A stretch of DNA of 64,000 nucleotides. It comes from a virus. A program made the translations under genes and the position numbers. The notes under the pieces are model-generated. The model saw only the letters and a list, made by a program, of their open reading frames with translations. It was not told the DNA's origin and did not search any database. Every line of letters starts with the position of its first letter. Within the stretch, counting starts at the first letter, position 1. Below are positions 35,401 to 47,400 of the stretch, piece by piece. The stretch covers positions 1-64,000 of the IMG/VR virus record IMGVR_UViG_3300035698_007036; one strand, 5' to 3'.

Positions 35401-38400
35401 AGAAAAAAGCCTAAAGGGTTATGGTGATGACTCATTAGCTGAGCTTTACAAAAAGACATATGCTAGATCAGAAGCTCAAAGATCTATACAGGAGGGTTAT
35501 AAAAAGAAAGGTGCTGGTGGTGTAACTGTAACAGAGCCATTAGTACGTACTTTGGCCGTTCCGGCAGCTAAAATGGATATACAGGGCAATATAACTTTTG
35601 AGACCGCTTCTGGTGCTAAAAGAGGTGTGGCTGAATTTGCTACCTTTAGGTCTGGATTTGAAAAGATGTATGAAAAGCTTCAGTCAAAAGGTGGATCAGG
35701 TTACGATATAGCTGGAGAGTACGATAAACAAGTACGTTCTTTTGCTGTAAAAGTTCCAGCAGGTATGAACAGTCAAGCCAAAGAAACGGCTAAGAAGATG
35801 ATACTGGATCTAGCTTCCAAGGGAGGACCAGAAGATTTTTCCTTTATTATAGAGCAGTATAACGATGCTATAGTAAATAAGGGGGTTAAGCTCAGAAAAT
35901 CTAATGTCATAACGAGTGATGAGGAACTAACCAAGTTTGTTACTGAAAAGTCTTCCAGCATTAATAATAGCTTTAAGGACAACCCCATGGCTTTGGCAAA
36001 GAACATAGAAAACGTAATAGATGACTATGATAGGGCCGGAGTGACCGCACTAGACTTCGTAAGATCCATGGACAGTATAGATTTTGAGAATGTGTACGAC
36101 GTATATGATAAAGTTCTAAACGGACTTACTGTCGGTTTACAGCCATTGGAGAACTTAGCCAAGAATCCTAATTATTCAAGTAATATCAGGGACTACGAAA
36201 AAGCAATACGTCAGGTAGAGCAGTTAATGCCCGTTGTTGAACCAGGCCGTCCACGTAGAGGTGCCTACCAGGCAGGAGTAACTCATGTAACTTCAAGAAC
36301 TTCTGATGTATTTAGTGGAGAATCCCGTCTTACCCCAGAAGATCAAAAGAAACATATTACGGATATTAATTTAAGAGCCAAAGAGATGATGGAAGAAGCT
36401 AAAACACTTAGAAAATTAAGTGAAAAGATGCCTGAAACTTTTAAAGAGAGAAAGGGTCAGCCTCCATCTAGAATTAAAACTCTGACTTCATTAGGTCTTC
36501 CAGAATCTACCATTTCTGCTATTCTAGAAAGAGGTAAAGCAAGGGGCGGAGATACTAATGACTTCTCAAAAGGTACAGATTACTTAAAAGCTTTGGGTGG
36601 TACAACCGTTCAAATGCAGACCCAGCCCATACATGCTATGGCCCCTTTTGGGATGCAGGCAGGGCATAGAGGTAGAGCAGGTATGGGTTCTATAACCCGC
36701 AGTATGTCATTTGATAGAGAGATAAATAAGACTATATCTGACTTAAAGGGCACCCCTGTAAAGGGTACAGTTACTGATTTTCCAGCTGTGAGAACTACCG
36801 AAGAGCAGGAGTTAATAGCCGGAGGAAGATATGGTAGAAGTGGTTATGGTTTTAATGCGGCTACAGAATTTAAATCAGTAGCCGGTACTCATGAGGATAC
36901 TATTCAGGTAGCAGGTAAGATTGCTGATGCTTTAACTAGTAGAATAAAGACTGTTATGTTTCCAGCTTCTGGCGGACGCTTGGGCAGTCCAGGAGCTGCT
37001 GGTGAAAGGGAATCTTACGTAGGGGATATAACCCCTAAAATGATAAGCGACACTTCCTCAGAAATAGTTAAAGTTTTGGGAATGTCAAAAAACTATGAGG
37101 GTAGGGCTGATCAAGCTTTAATAGAAGAAGTTAATAAAACAGTTAGTGTAGTAAGAGGTGAGAATGTAGAAGTGCAGGCAGCAAAGATTGCTGAAGTATT
37201 TTTAAATCACTTTGGAAGAAAATTTATGACACGGTCTGGTACCAAAGGTGTTGGTATAACACCTACAAATCTAAATGAGAAGGATGCTAAATTTCAACTT
37301 AAAGTCGGTAAGAAAAAAGGCCTTGGTGTTTATGAAGATCCAAAGTCTATGGGTGAATTAGCGTCAGTAATAATGCTTAAAAATAGAAAAGAACTTGAAA
37401 GTAGTTTTTTCAACAAAGTTGGTGCTGGTCAAGGTCCCAAAGACAGTAAGGAAATTAGATCCGAATTCGAGAAAACCAGAAAAGCTATTTTAGATTCTGG
37501 TAATAAATTTATGATAGAGGCCTTAAGAAACAAGGACCTTGGGGTAGCCACTGAGGGCGAGGCTAACACTAACCAAGCCTTATTTACTACGTTTAAAGAC
37601 ATGATGGCTAGCCCAGCTATTAATCAGCAGTTTACTGGTAATAGTGTTGCTGATATATCTAAACTTAAAGACTTTTATATGAAGACTGGTGGAGACAAAG
37701 CAAGTTTAACTAAAATGAAACCGATAGAGGTTAGAATAAATTCCTCAAGTGTTGGTAGAAGAGGGTTACAGTCTGAAGTACTGGAAGCCGTCTTAGGCAA
37801 CGTAGTAGGAAAAGCCAAGCACGGATCCACAGTAATTGAATCAGATATACCTAATGAACAATACCAGAACTTACTGACCGGTGGTAAAGATCAAAGTGGC
37901 CAATACAAATCCGGCACGTTAAGTAAATATTCCAAAGCCTTGGGCTATAAAAAAGCTCTTGATAGTACCAAAGACCTTGAATCTGAAATATCTGACATAT
38001 ACGGAGTCGATGGTTTAGGCAGGAAAGTTTCTGAGGAGGCCTCTACTTTAAGTGAGTTAGCGTCGTCTGGAGCAGGTTCTAAGGTTTTAGGAGAACAACG
38101 AGCAGCCGTTGAGAAGGCTAAAACAGCCTTAGACGAGGCCGAAGCTAAAGTAGCCGAGGCTATGAACCTAGAAGAGACTTCTAACTTCTATTCCAATGTT
38201 ATTGACGAGTTTGGTAAGAAGCGAAGAGGCCTCATTTCTACACAACATTTTATTCAGATAGCTGAAGAACCAGGTGAGCAGCAAGATTGGAAAGCTGGAC
38301 AAGTCAAAGATCTTAAGAAAGGAATAAAGCTAAACCAGTTAGCTTACTCCGCATACGGTACTATTTTTGGCGAGCAATCAGCGGTAATTGATGAGATAAG

Positions 38401-41400
38401 GGAAAACCTTACTGATGCGTCTCAACAAAATTGGGAATATATAAAAGCGTTACAGTACATGAGCAACGATCAATCCGATGCCACTGACAAATATAAAGCA
38501 AGTTTAGAAAACGCACTCAAGAGTACTGGCAAGCAGGTAAAGTTAGGTGATCTTAAATCTTTTACCAGGTCTACAGGTACACTTACAGGAAAAAGAGACG
38601 ATCCTTCAAGCCTTAAAAATACTATAATGGATCATGAGAAATATTCTACACCTTTCTTAGTAGAGATACCAAAAACTAATTCACCAATAGATAAATTAGG
38701 TAAAGAGTTTGAAGATTTTTATGTACCAGGTCCACAAGCCAGAAGTGTTTATCCAGAGAATTTAGTAGCAGGCGAATATGGTATTGATAAAGTATCTAGA
38801 AGGATACAGCATGTAATAAACTCAGCTAAACAAGTAGAAGATTTTTCTAAAGACCCTATGGGGTCTATAGATCAAAATGAATTTATAAATATGGTAAGGC
38901 AGAACTTGTTCGAGCTTGAGCAACAGGCTATGGGATTTGAAAGAACTATCAATCCTCAAAATGCCCAGTTCAACATAGGTGAACTACAGGGTATGTTTAG
39001 TAAGCTAAGCACACTCCTATCAAATGATGCCGCCATACCAGTTTCTAAAGGCTTTAAACCAGAAGCGTTTAAAAATGTAAAGATGACTGAACAAGAAACA
39101 ATGCAACGTTTTATTGTTGAAAGAATGAAAGAAGTTGATCGAGGAGATACTTACAACTCTGGTATAAATAAAGGACAAATAAAGACCATACAGGGGGCTT
39201 ATGTAGAGTCCATAAAAAGGCTAGTTGATATGTACGTAGGAGTTTCTCCAGAGGTTAAGCAAGGATATTACAAAGCCGAAGACGTTAAGATGTTAATAGC
39301 TAACGATGATCTAACATCTCCATTAATTGAAGCTATGATGAAAGGTGAACCAGAAGGCATTGTAGAAGGCCTTGGGACACAAGCTAAGTACTTTAAATCA
39401 AATAATGTAGGCCAATTAAAAGAAAGAGTAGACAAATATCTTAATTGGCATGGCGAAAAGGTTAATGCTTATCCGGCTATAAATAGACGTCTGGGCGATC
39501 AAGTTGAACCTAAAAAGAAAAAAGAGGAAATGAAAGTCATTGCTGGCACCTTAGGAATAGGGGATAAGCTTAAGAAGGAGACCCTTCTTAAGAGAGCCGG
39601 TACATTAGAGAAAGCTAAAGTAGACTATCAAAATGAATTAGCTCAAATGACTTTAGGTAAAAAGGGTGCCGTACAAGAGACTTTGTTTACCAGGAGAATT
39701 CCTGCGGCCTATGGTAAGGCTGTAGCCGCAACTGTTGATAGAACAGAAGAAATGAAAACGTTTCTAGTGGAGATGGATTCTATTTATGATGAATTGTCAA
39801 CAGCTACTCGACTCAATGATGTTGTAACTCCCAATAAAGCTACTGAACTTGCCAAGACTATAGATTCTGCTCAGAAAGAGCTTGAAGACATAAGAGTACG
39901 ACATGTTGAAAGGGTAGATAAAGCAAGACAAGGTTCTAATTTACCTGTTCTAAAACAAAACGAGCTTATGATACCTGAAGCTTCTGCTAGGTTGTTGCCT
40001 GCACAGTTCCCCAAACCATATAAATTTGGAAAAATGGGATCAGTTACTGAAGACAAGGGAACATCAGAAACTGGTAAGAACTTTGATGAGTTAATCAAGT
40101 ATAGAAATAGATTAGAGAGCTATATAGCTAAGAATCCAGGTTCTGATATAGTAAAAGGAATGAATGAATTTATGGAGAAAGAACTAATTCCTTACGTGGA
40201 GAGTGTTCGTTTTCCATTCACTGGTATATCATCAGTACTTCCTTCCAAAGGACGTGTAACAAAGAAGGGTGATTTTAGAGGTATAGGGGATCAGACTGTA
40301 ATAGTACCAGGTGCTCCGGAAATGTCACCAGAAGATTTTAGTAATTTTCAAAAGCAAATAGAAAAAATACAAACAGTAAGAGGATCATTGTCCAAAACTA
40401 GAGAAGGCCTCTTGTCTAAACCTGGTGGTTCCCCTCAGTCTCCAGAAGTCAAAAGTTTAACCACCACTATTAACAGGTTAGATAAGGCTATAGATGACGT
40501 CATTCCTAAATACTTAGCCCATCAACAGAAGCTTGATTTCGACGGTGACTCTCTATTCGTACATACAGCAAAGCTGAAGGAAGCCAGAGCAGAAATTAAG
40601 CAACATTATGAGACTGTAATACAAACACCTAGTAAAGACGGTATGCCTGCCAGTTTTCTAGCATCCCACAGCGGAAAATTTGCTTCTGACGCTATCGAGC
40701 CCTTTGTGCAAAATGCTGTTTTAGCCGATATGAAGATGGGTTTTGATAAGAAGCAAGGAGGCAAAGGTGAAGAATTCCTTAGAACTCCAACTTTTTCTGA
40801 AGACCTTAGCTACATATCTACTGAGAAACAATTAGACTTTCTTAAAACCCGTATGGGTGACTACGGTGACATAATAAGAGAAGCCCTCGATGCTGTACAG
40901 GCTCCAGAAGGTTTGTCCACTGAGATTTTAAAATCAGTAAGAGAAATTTCCGGAAAAGACGGTGTTACGTCTGGTGATGTACTTACAGCTATACAGGGGA
41001 TTACATCTAATAAGCCAGCATCAGCAGATGCTTATGTTAAAGCCGGTTTAGAGAAACGTACAGGAGAAGAAAAGTATAAGGATTTCATTAGTGCTCAAAC
41101 TTATAAAATACATACAGGACCTGAAGTAGAGTCCTTAACTAGAATGCAGAGAGTTATAGAGACATATGCCGGATTTGGCAAAGAGGGCCTTATAGGTAAG
41201 GGCTCTGAGTCTAGGGCACGCCCTGAATTTGAGGAACGCTGGCCATCAGATATGCCTGGTTTATTTGGACCAAGGGGTGGAGTACAAGAATTTAATACCA
41301 TGTTAAATGAAATGTCTCGTTTTGGTCAGCAGGCTGGTATGGACGTTAAGCACGCTGGTGCCAACCCAGTAATACAAGAGATAGTGAGTCTTTTGACAAA

Positions 41401-44400
41401 GGGTGGTAAAGAGGCTGACAAACCTTACGGCGGTGTTGATGAGCTGTTAGATAAAGTTTCTTCAGGTGATAAAACCTTAGGTGGTCTACAAGACATACAA
41501 GATGCTATAAATGATGCGGTTGATAAAAGAGTAGGTGTGTTAAGCACAAAACAGCTAAGGGGCCAACTTTCTAAGCTTGTGACACAGCGTGGTGATGACC
41601 CTTCAGCCATAGGTGAGATGGATAGGCCTGAGCTTATAAGTACAGTTAAGAAGCAAGTAGGCTTAGAACCTTTTTTCAAGGATATGGCAGACATAATTTA
41701 CAAAGAGGCCCTGTCTGGTATACAGCAACAGTTGGCTAATATGACCCCTGAAGCCCATGATAAGACCACAACAGGTTTCAAAGGCACAGACGAGCAATTT
41801 GCCAAAGACACTCTTGCCCAAGAGATGCGTGGTGGTGGTATAAACATTGCTAAACATATTACTAAAGCCCTTCATCCTTTATATACATATAGAACTAGCG
41901 GTGCCAATTTAGGATCAGAACAGCAAAAAGCTGTACAAAGAGTTGGCGGCGTTAATAGTCCTGACTTACAACCTGGTAAGTTAAGTGAAGATAGATTTAA
42001 TAGTATGAGAAAGAAAGCCATCCAATCCCAGTCTGTAACTGCTAATTTAAGCAGGGATTTACAGACTGCTGTCCAATATGCAGAGAGGGGAACTTATTCT
42101 GAGTTGGTATATAGTGGTCTAGAGTCTCTACATAAACAATCCAAAGATGTAAAAAAGGCTGCCTCGACTTTTGATGATTATAAACCTACCCTAGGTGCTG
42201 TAGGAGATGCTGGGGCTGCTGCCGAGCTAGCTAAGTACGGAACTTTGATGAATGACTTTACGGATGCCCAGTTAACGTCATCTAGCGTTCTGACCGGTGA
42301 AATGGCTGAAAGTATAAAGGGTATAATAACTACAGGACCTACGGATATAACCAAAAGTAAAGATTTAAATAATATGAGAGACGAGATAGAGAGGCTCTCG
42401 AAGTTAGCAGGAGTTCCAAGACTAAGTGATGTTTCTGAAAATGAAATAGATAATTTAACTGGAATATTTGGAGAATTTGTAGATAAAAATGCATCGCCTG
42501 ACATAAAAAACGATGAGGCACAAAAGACAAAGCTTGTAAATAATCTTAAAGAAAAGACTAAAGCACTTCACCAGTTACAAAAAGTTATAGATGCTTTAAG
42601 AGTTAGGGCTGTAGAATCAGAAGCTATCTTAAATTTGATACCTTCTAATGTAGACATTGGTGGGGTAATGGTAGGGGCTAAGTCTTTTGATAGACCAGGT
42701 CCGGAGACCATAAAGGACGAGGGTGGGAATGTTGTAATAAAAAAAGCATATGAAAGAGGAATCATAGGAACAAGTGCTCCAATAGATACTGATATGTTAG
42801 ACCAGGGACAATTTAGATCATCAACAAGTTCTCCTCAATTCTATAGTAATCGCGGCCCAGGTACACCAGGTGGTGGAGTCCCAGGTGAGTGTGTTCGTGT
42901 AACCAATTGTGACGGTCCTCTAGACGTCAGGGTGGTTGATATAGCTTCAGGAGTCAATATAGGGACTTTGGCGTCTGCCTCAGAAAGAGTTGGGGCAACT
43001 CTGCAAGATAAGATGGCGTCTAATAGAATAGCCACTGAACAATTTGTACAGGATTTGAGAAAAAACGCCTCCGACTTAAGTGGAGGAAAAGACGAACCTT
43101 GGACTCACGACAAATATGTAGAGGAAACTCAAGGTAGATATACAACCCAACAAGCCTACAGGGCTAGTGGTCTGGCTGGCGGAACTTTAGAAGATAAATC
43201 TGAATCCCTTTCAGCACAGCAGGCTCAGGTAATAAAAATAATTAAAGAGATGACAGGTGTACATCAGGCGAGAGGTATTAGTGAGATAAATGATACTCCT
43301 AATGAGCCAACGGGCGGTATAGCTGACGCTAAGTATGCTGCAAGAACTGAACTTGGTACACTACTACATTTAAAAGAGCAGAAACAGTTAGTTAAAGATT
43401 ATGGAGATAGGGCAGTAATAGAGAAAACTCTTAAAGTCAATCCGAATACTTCTGACAGTGGTATTAAAGAGGGTCTGACAGGCTCTATGCTTTCTAACTA
43501 TATTTCAGGGCATGTTGACGCCATACTTAAGAAAGAGGGTGCTGGCGGTGGGATAGGTGAAATAGATAAGTTTTCTGATATTGAGTCTGTAATAGATTTT
43601 AAAACCTCTGGCCAGAATTTTATGGACGCTTTAAATTCAGCCGGTTTTAAAGATACTCCTGAGTATACACCAGAAAAAATGAAGGCTTTATCTGATATAC
43701 CTAATGGTGAATTCTATGTAGAAAAATTAGAGAATGCTCGTCATCAGGTTAACGTCTATCTTGAAGGATTACGTCAGATGCTAGGCGGAACTGTTGAAGA
43801 TTTTGAGAATGTAACCGGTGAACTATCGTTTATTAATAACATGGATTCAGGAGACAGAATTAAAGTCAAGTTCAAATTTGACGAGCAGGCCTTCGAAAAT
43901 GATATGGCTGCTGTTAGAAAAGCAAGAGAATTGATAAGTGAGTATTTAGCTAATGCTGACAAAACATTAACCCCATCACAGCTACATACCAAGCCTGAAG
44001 ACATAAAATATCAGGGTGCGTTAAGATCAGCAGTTGGTTCTGGAAAAGTAGGCAAGTTTGCTTTTAAGGGGGCAGCATCTCCAGAATATTTAAGAAATGC
44101 TGAAGAAGAGAACATGGTTAGACAGAAATCAGGCTTCTCTATGGTTGGCGATGCAGATTTAAACAGAAATATAAGAAATGCCCAGTCGTTTATCACTGGT
44201 GATTTAAAACCAAAAGCCCACGGAGCTGCTATGGAAGCCTCCACTATGGCAGAGAGAGCCCGTGAGGAGACTAGAAAATCTGGTATAGACCAGACTAGAA
44301 GTGTTCGTATGCAAGCCGACAAGTACGGTGATCAAGGAGCTTTAGGGAATATAGATGATGAATTTTCCCGTGCCCAAAGAGGCCCTACTAATCAAAGAGG

Positions 44401-47400
44401 AGTTTCAGCCGTTTTCGTTGCCCTTAAAGCTATGCATGAACAAGCCATATTAGCTCAACAAGACGAAGGAATAGATTTTGAGATGGACGTCTCTAAATTG
44501 CCAGAGTCACTTGGTGGCCTTATAGATAAGGTGTCGCAAGTGGGCCCAGATTTTGGTGAGTATGTCTCAAAGGTCAACGAGCTTATAGATACTGGTGAAT
44601 TAAAACAATATGAGATAAACAAGTCTTATAAAATATATAGAATAGCTATGGGAAATTTCTATATTAAAAGAGCTGAAGCTGCTAAGAAGCAGATGGAAGA
44701 GCTTTACACTCAAGAAAAGAACACTGGGGAGCCAGCAGGTTCAAAGCAAGCTTATGATAGGTATAGAGCTATAGTAGAGGGTCTTCAGAAAAGGATCCAA
44801 GGTACTATAGGACAAAGAACAGACATTTATACTAAAGATAGAAGGTACTTTAGTCCTCAGTTAGCTAAAGAAGCTGGGACATACCTTACTCCAAAAGACA
44901 TTATGGATAAGTCTTCAGGACCTTTGGGCAGTAATGACAAACTTAAAGGTATGTTTGAAAGCATAATATTTGACATAGATAAGAAAGGTAGTAAGGGGAT
45001 AGATAAGGGAAGAAATATGGCCCGTTCCCCTGTAGAAAAAGTAAGAGAAGCCTTCAAAATGATGAGTAAACCTAAAGACAAAGAAGGTAAGGAATTAGAT
45101 ATAGATCTAGTCTCTCTTTTAAGAGACGGGGAAAGAATGAAAAGAGTAGGATCGGATCTTAAAGAAGATTGGGATTTTGCTGGGGTAGTAGATAATATAT
45201 CTAGGCTCAGAGCAGCCCTACAGATGTTTGTAAAGAACAACATAAGTGAAGATTTTAAGATTAATGAGCAACAGAATTTAAATGAGGTCATAAAACTTCT
45301 TAAGACTTTAGAAAACAATTATGTGAAGTTTGGTAAGAGTATAGGTAAGAGTAAAAAAGAATGGGGCGATATGGGGCTGGTCAAGGTACCGCCAATTCTT
45401 GCCCCTGTAGATCAAGAGTCTATGCATGAGAGAAATCTACAGCAAACTCGTAAATATTTTAAAAGAACAGAAGGTGAAGGTGGTGCTAAAATAGGCGAGC
45501 GTTTTACTTATCCAGTTAAAGTACTTGGCGAAGCTGGTCAGCAAATAAAAAATCAACAAATACATTTTTATAAATACGGTGAAGCTATAGATTATGCTGG
45601 TGATAAGCTTGGTCTATTTAAAGAAAAACAAGAAGATGTAATGAAGTTTATACAAGGTGGCAATAGGACTATGGGCTCTGCCATTATGCGTGCTGTTAGA
45701 TGGGGTGCAGCTTCTTCTATAGTGTATGGCGGATGGCAGAAGGTAATGGACTCCATAGATATGATGTCCGACGTTGAGACAGAGATAGCACAATTGAGAA
45801 TGGTGATGAGTCCACTTGAAACTGATTTTGATGCTATGGGCAAGTCCGCGTTTGGTTTCGCTAAACAATATGGAGTGCCTGTTAAAAGTGTTCTAAAATC
45901 TATGAAGGTGTTCGCTCAACAGGGTTTGAGTCAATCAGATGTTATTGAAAGAACACAGACTTCTACATTAGCATCAAATGTTACTACTCTTGAGGCTAAG
46001 GATGCTACTGAAGCTTTAACTGCCACTATGAAAGTCTTTAGAAATGAGATAGGCTCTTCTGCTCATGCCCTTGACGCTTGGAGTGAGGTTGAAGCTAAAC
46101 ACGCTATTACTGCTGGTGATATGGCTGATGCTATTAAGAAATCAGCATCGGCTGGTAAGAACGCTGGTTTTACGTTTGATCAGTTAAATGGTATTATCGC
46201 TTCTATAGGTTCTACCACAAGACAGACTGGTAAAGAGGTAGGCACCTCCCTAAGATTTATATTCAGACGTCTAGCCTCTGAAAAAGGACCTAAAGAGTTA
46301 GCAAAATTAGGCATCCCAGTACTTGAAAATTCTGGAGAATTGAGGAAAGGTTTTGACATACTAGATGATCTATCTTCTCAATGGGACGGGTTAACCAGAG
46401 CTCAGAAAATGAATGTTGCTCAAGCAGTCGGTGGTACTAGACAGTATAACCAACTACTTGTTTTAATGGATAATTGGGACGAAGCTCTGTCAGCTATAGA
46501 GGATAGTACTAACTCTAAGGGGTCGGCTGAGAGAAGAAACCTTGAGTTAATGAAGACTTACAGTAAGCAGGTTGAACAGGTTAAAGCAGCAGCATCCGAA
46601 GCAGGTGTTTCTTTGGGCAAATTAGTATTACCTACATTTAAAGCCGGGCTTACTGGCCTCAAGGGTTTTTTAGAATTTGTTAACAATATACCATCAGGTA
46701 TAAAATTGACCACCGCTGCTTTATCTGGCCTAATAATTTACTTTGCCAAGGGTGCTGATGCTATACAAGGGTTTCTTGAATACTTTAGAGGCGGTAAATC
46801 CATTATATCAGACTTCGGACGCTCCCTTTCAGACGAATGGAAGTTAACTCAATCTGAGGTTTTTGGTTCTGGGGAATTTGCCAGCTATGACGCCACTCTA
46901 AATGTAAAGAAGGTCAAAGTAAAAGATTTAATAGACTTTAAATCCATGGGCAATATCGATCCTGAGTCTACAAAGGATTTACTGGGGTCTAACATGGGAG
47001 ACTTTCATTCCTCAGTAGGTAAGTCTCTGTTCCTTTTGAAATCAGTTGCTACGGAATACAACAAGTGGTTAGCTGAAAGCTTTAAAGATACCAGTGATAC
47101 TGCTGATAAATATTTAGGAAAACCATTACAAAGAGCCGGACAAGTTGCTGATAAAGCCGGTCGTTCCCTGATCTCATCAGGACTTAAGTCCATTGATAAG
47201 GGTGGTACATTTGGTGCAATAACTGGTGCTGCTACAGGGGCATTGGGTGCAGGAGCTTCTGCTATAGGCAAGTCGTCCGAATTTGCTGGCGAGTTAGAAC
47301 AGACAATAACAAAGAAATTTGGTAGGCCCGCTGGTAGAATGTTCAATGAGATGGCCCAAAATTCTAAGGGGTTTTTAAGTGTAATAACGCCGTTAGCTGT

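Noticed and set aside
45671-46510. Contractile-tail (myovirus) assignment
   Set aside because: No sheath-like gene is seen between tube and tape measure; the tube protein resembles the T5 double-domain type.
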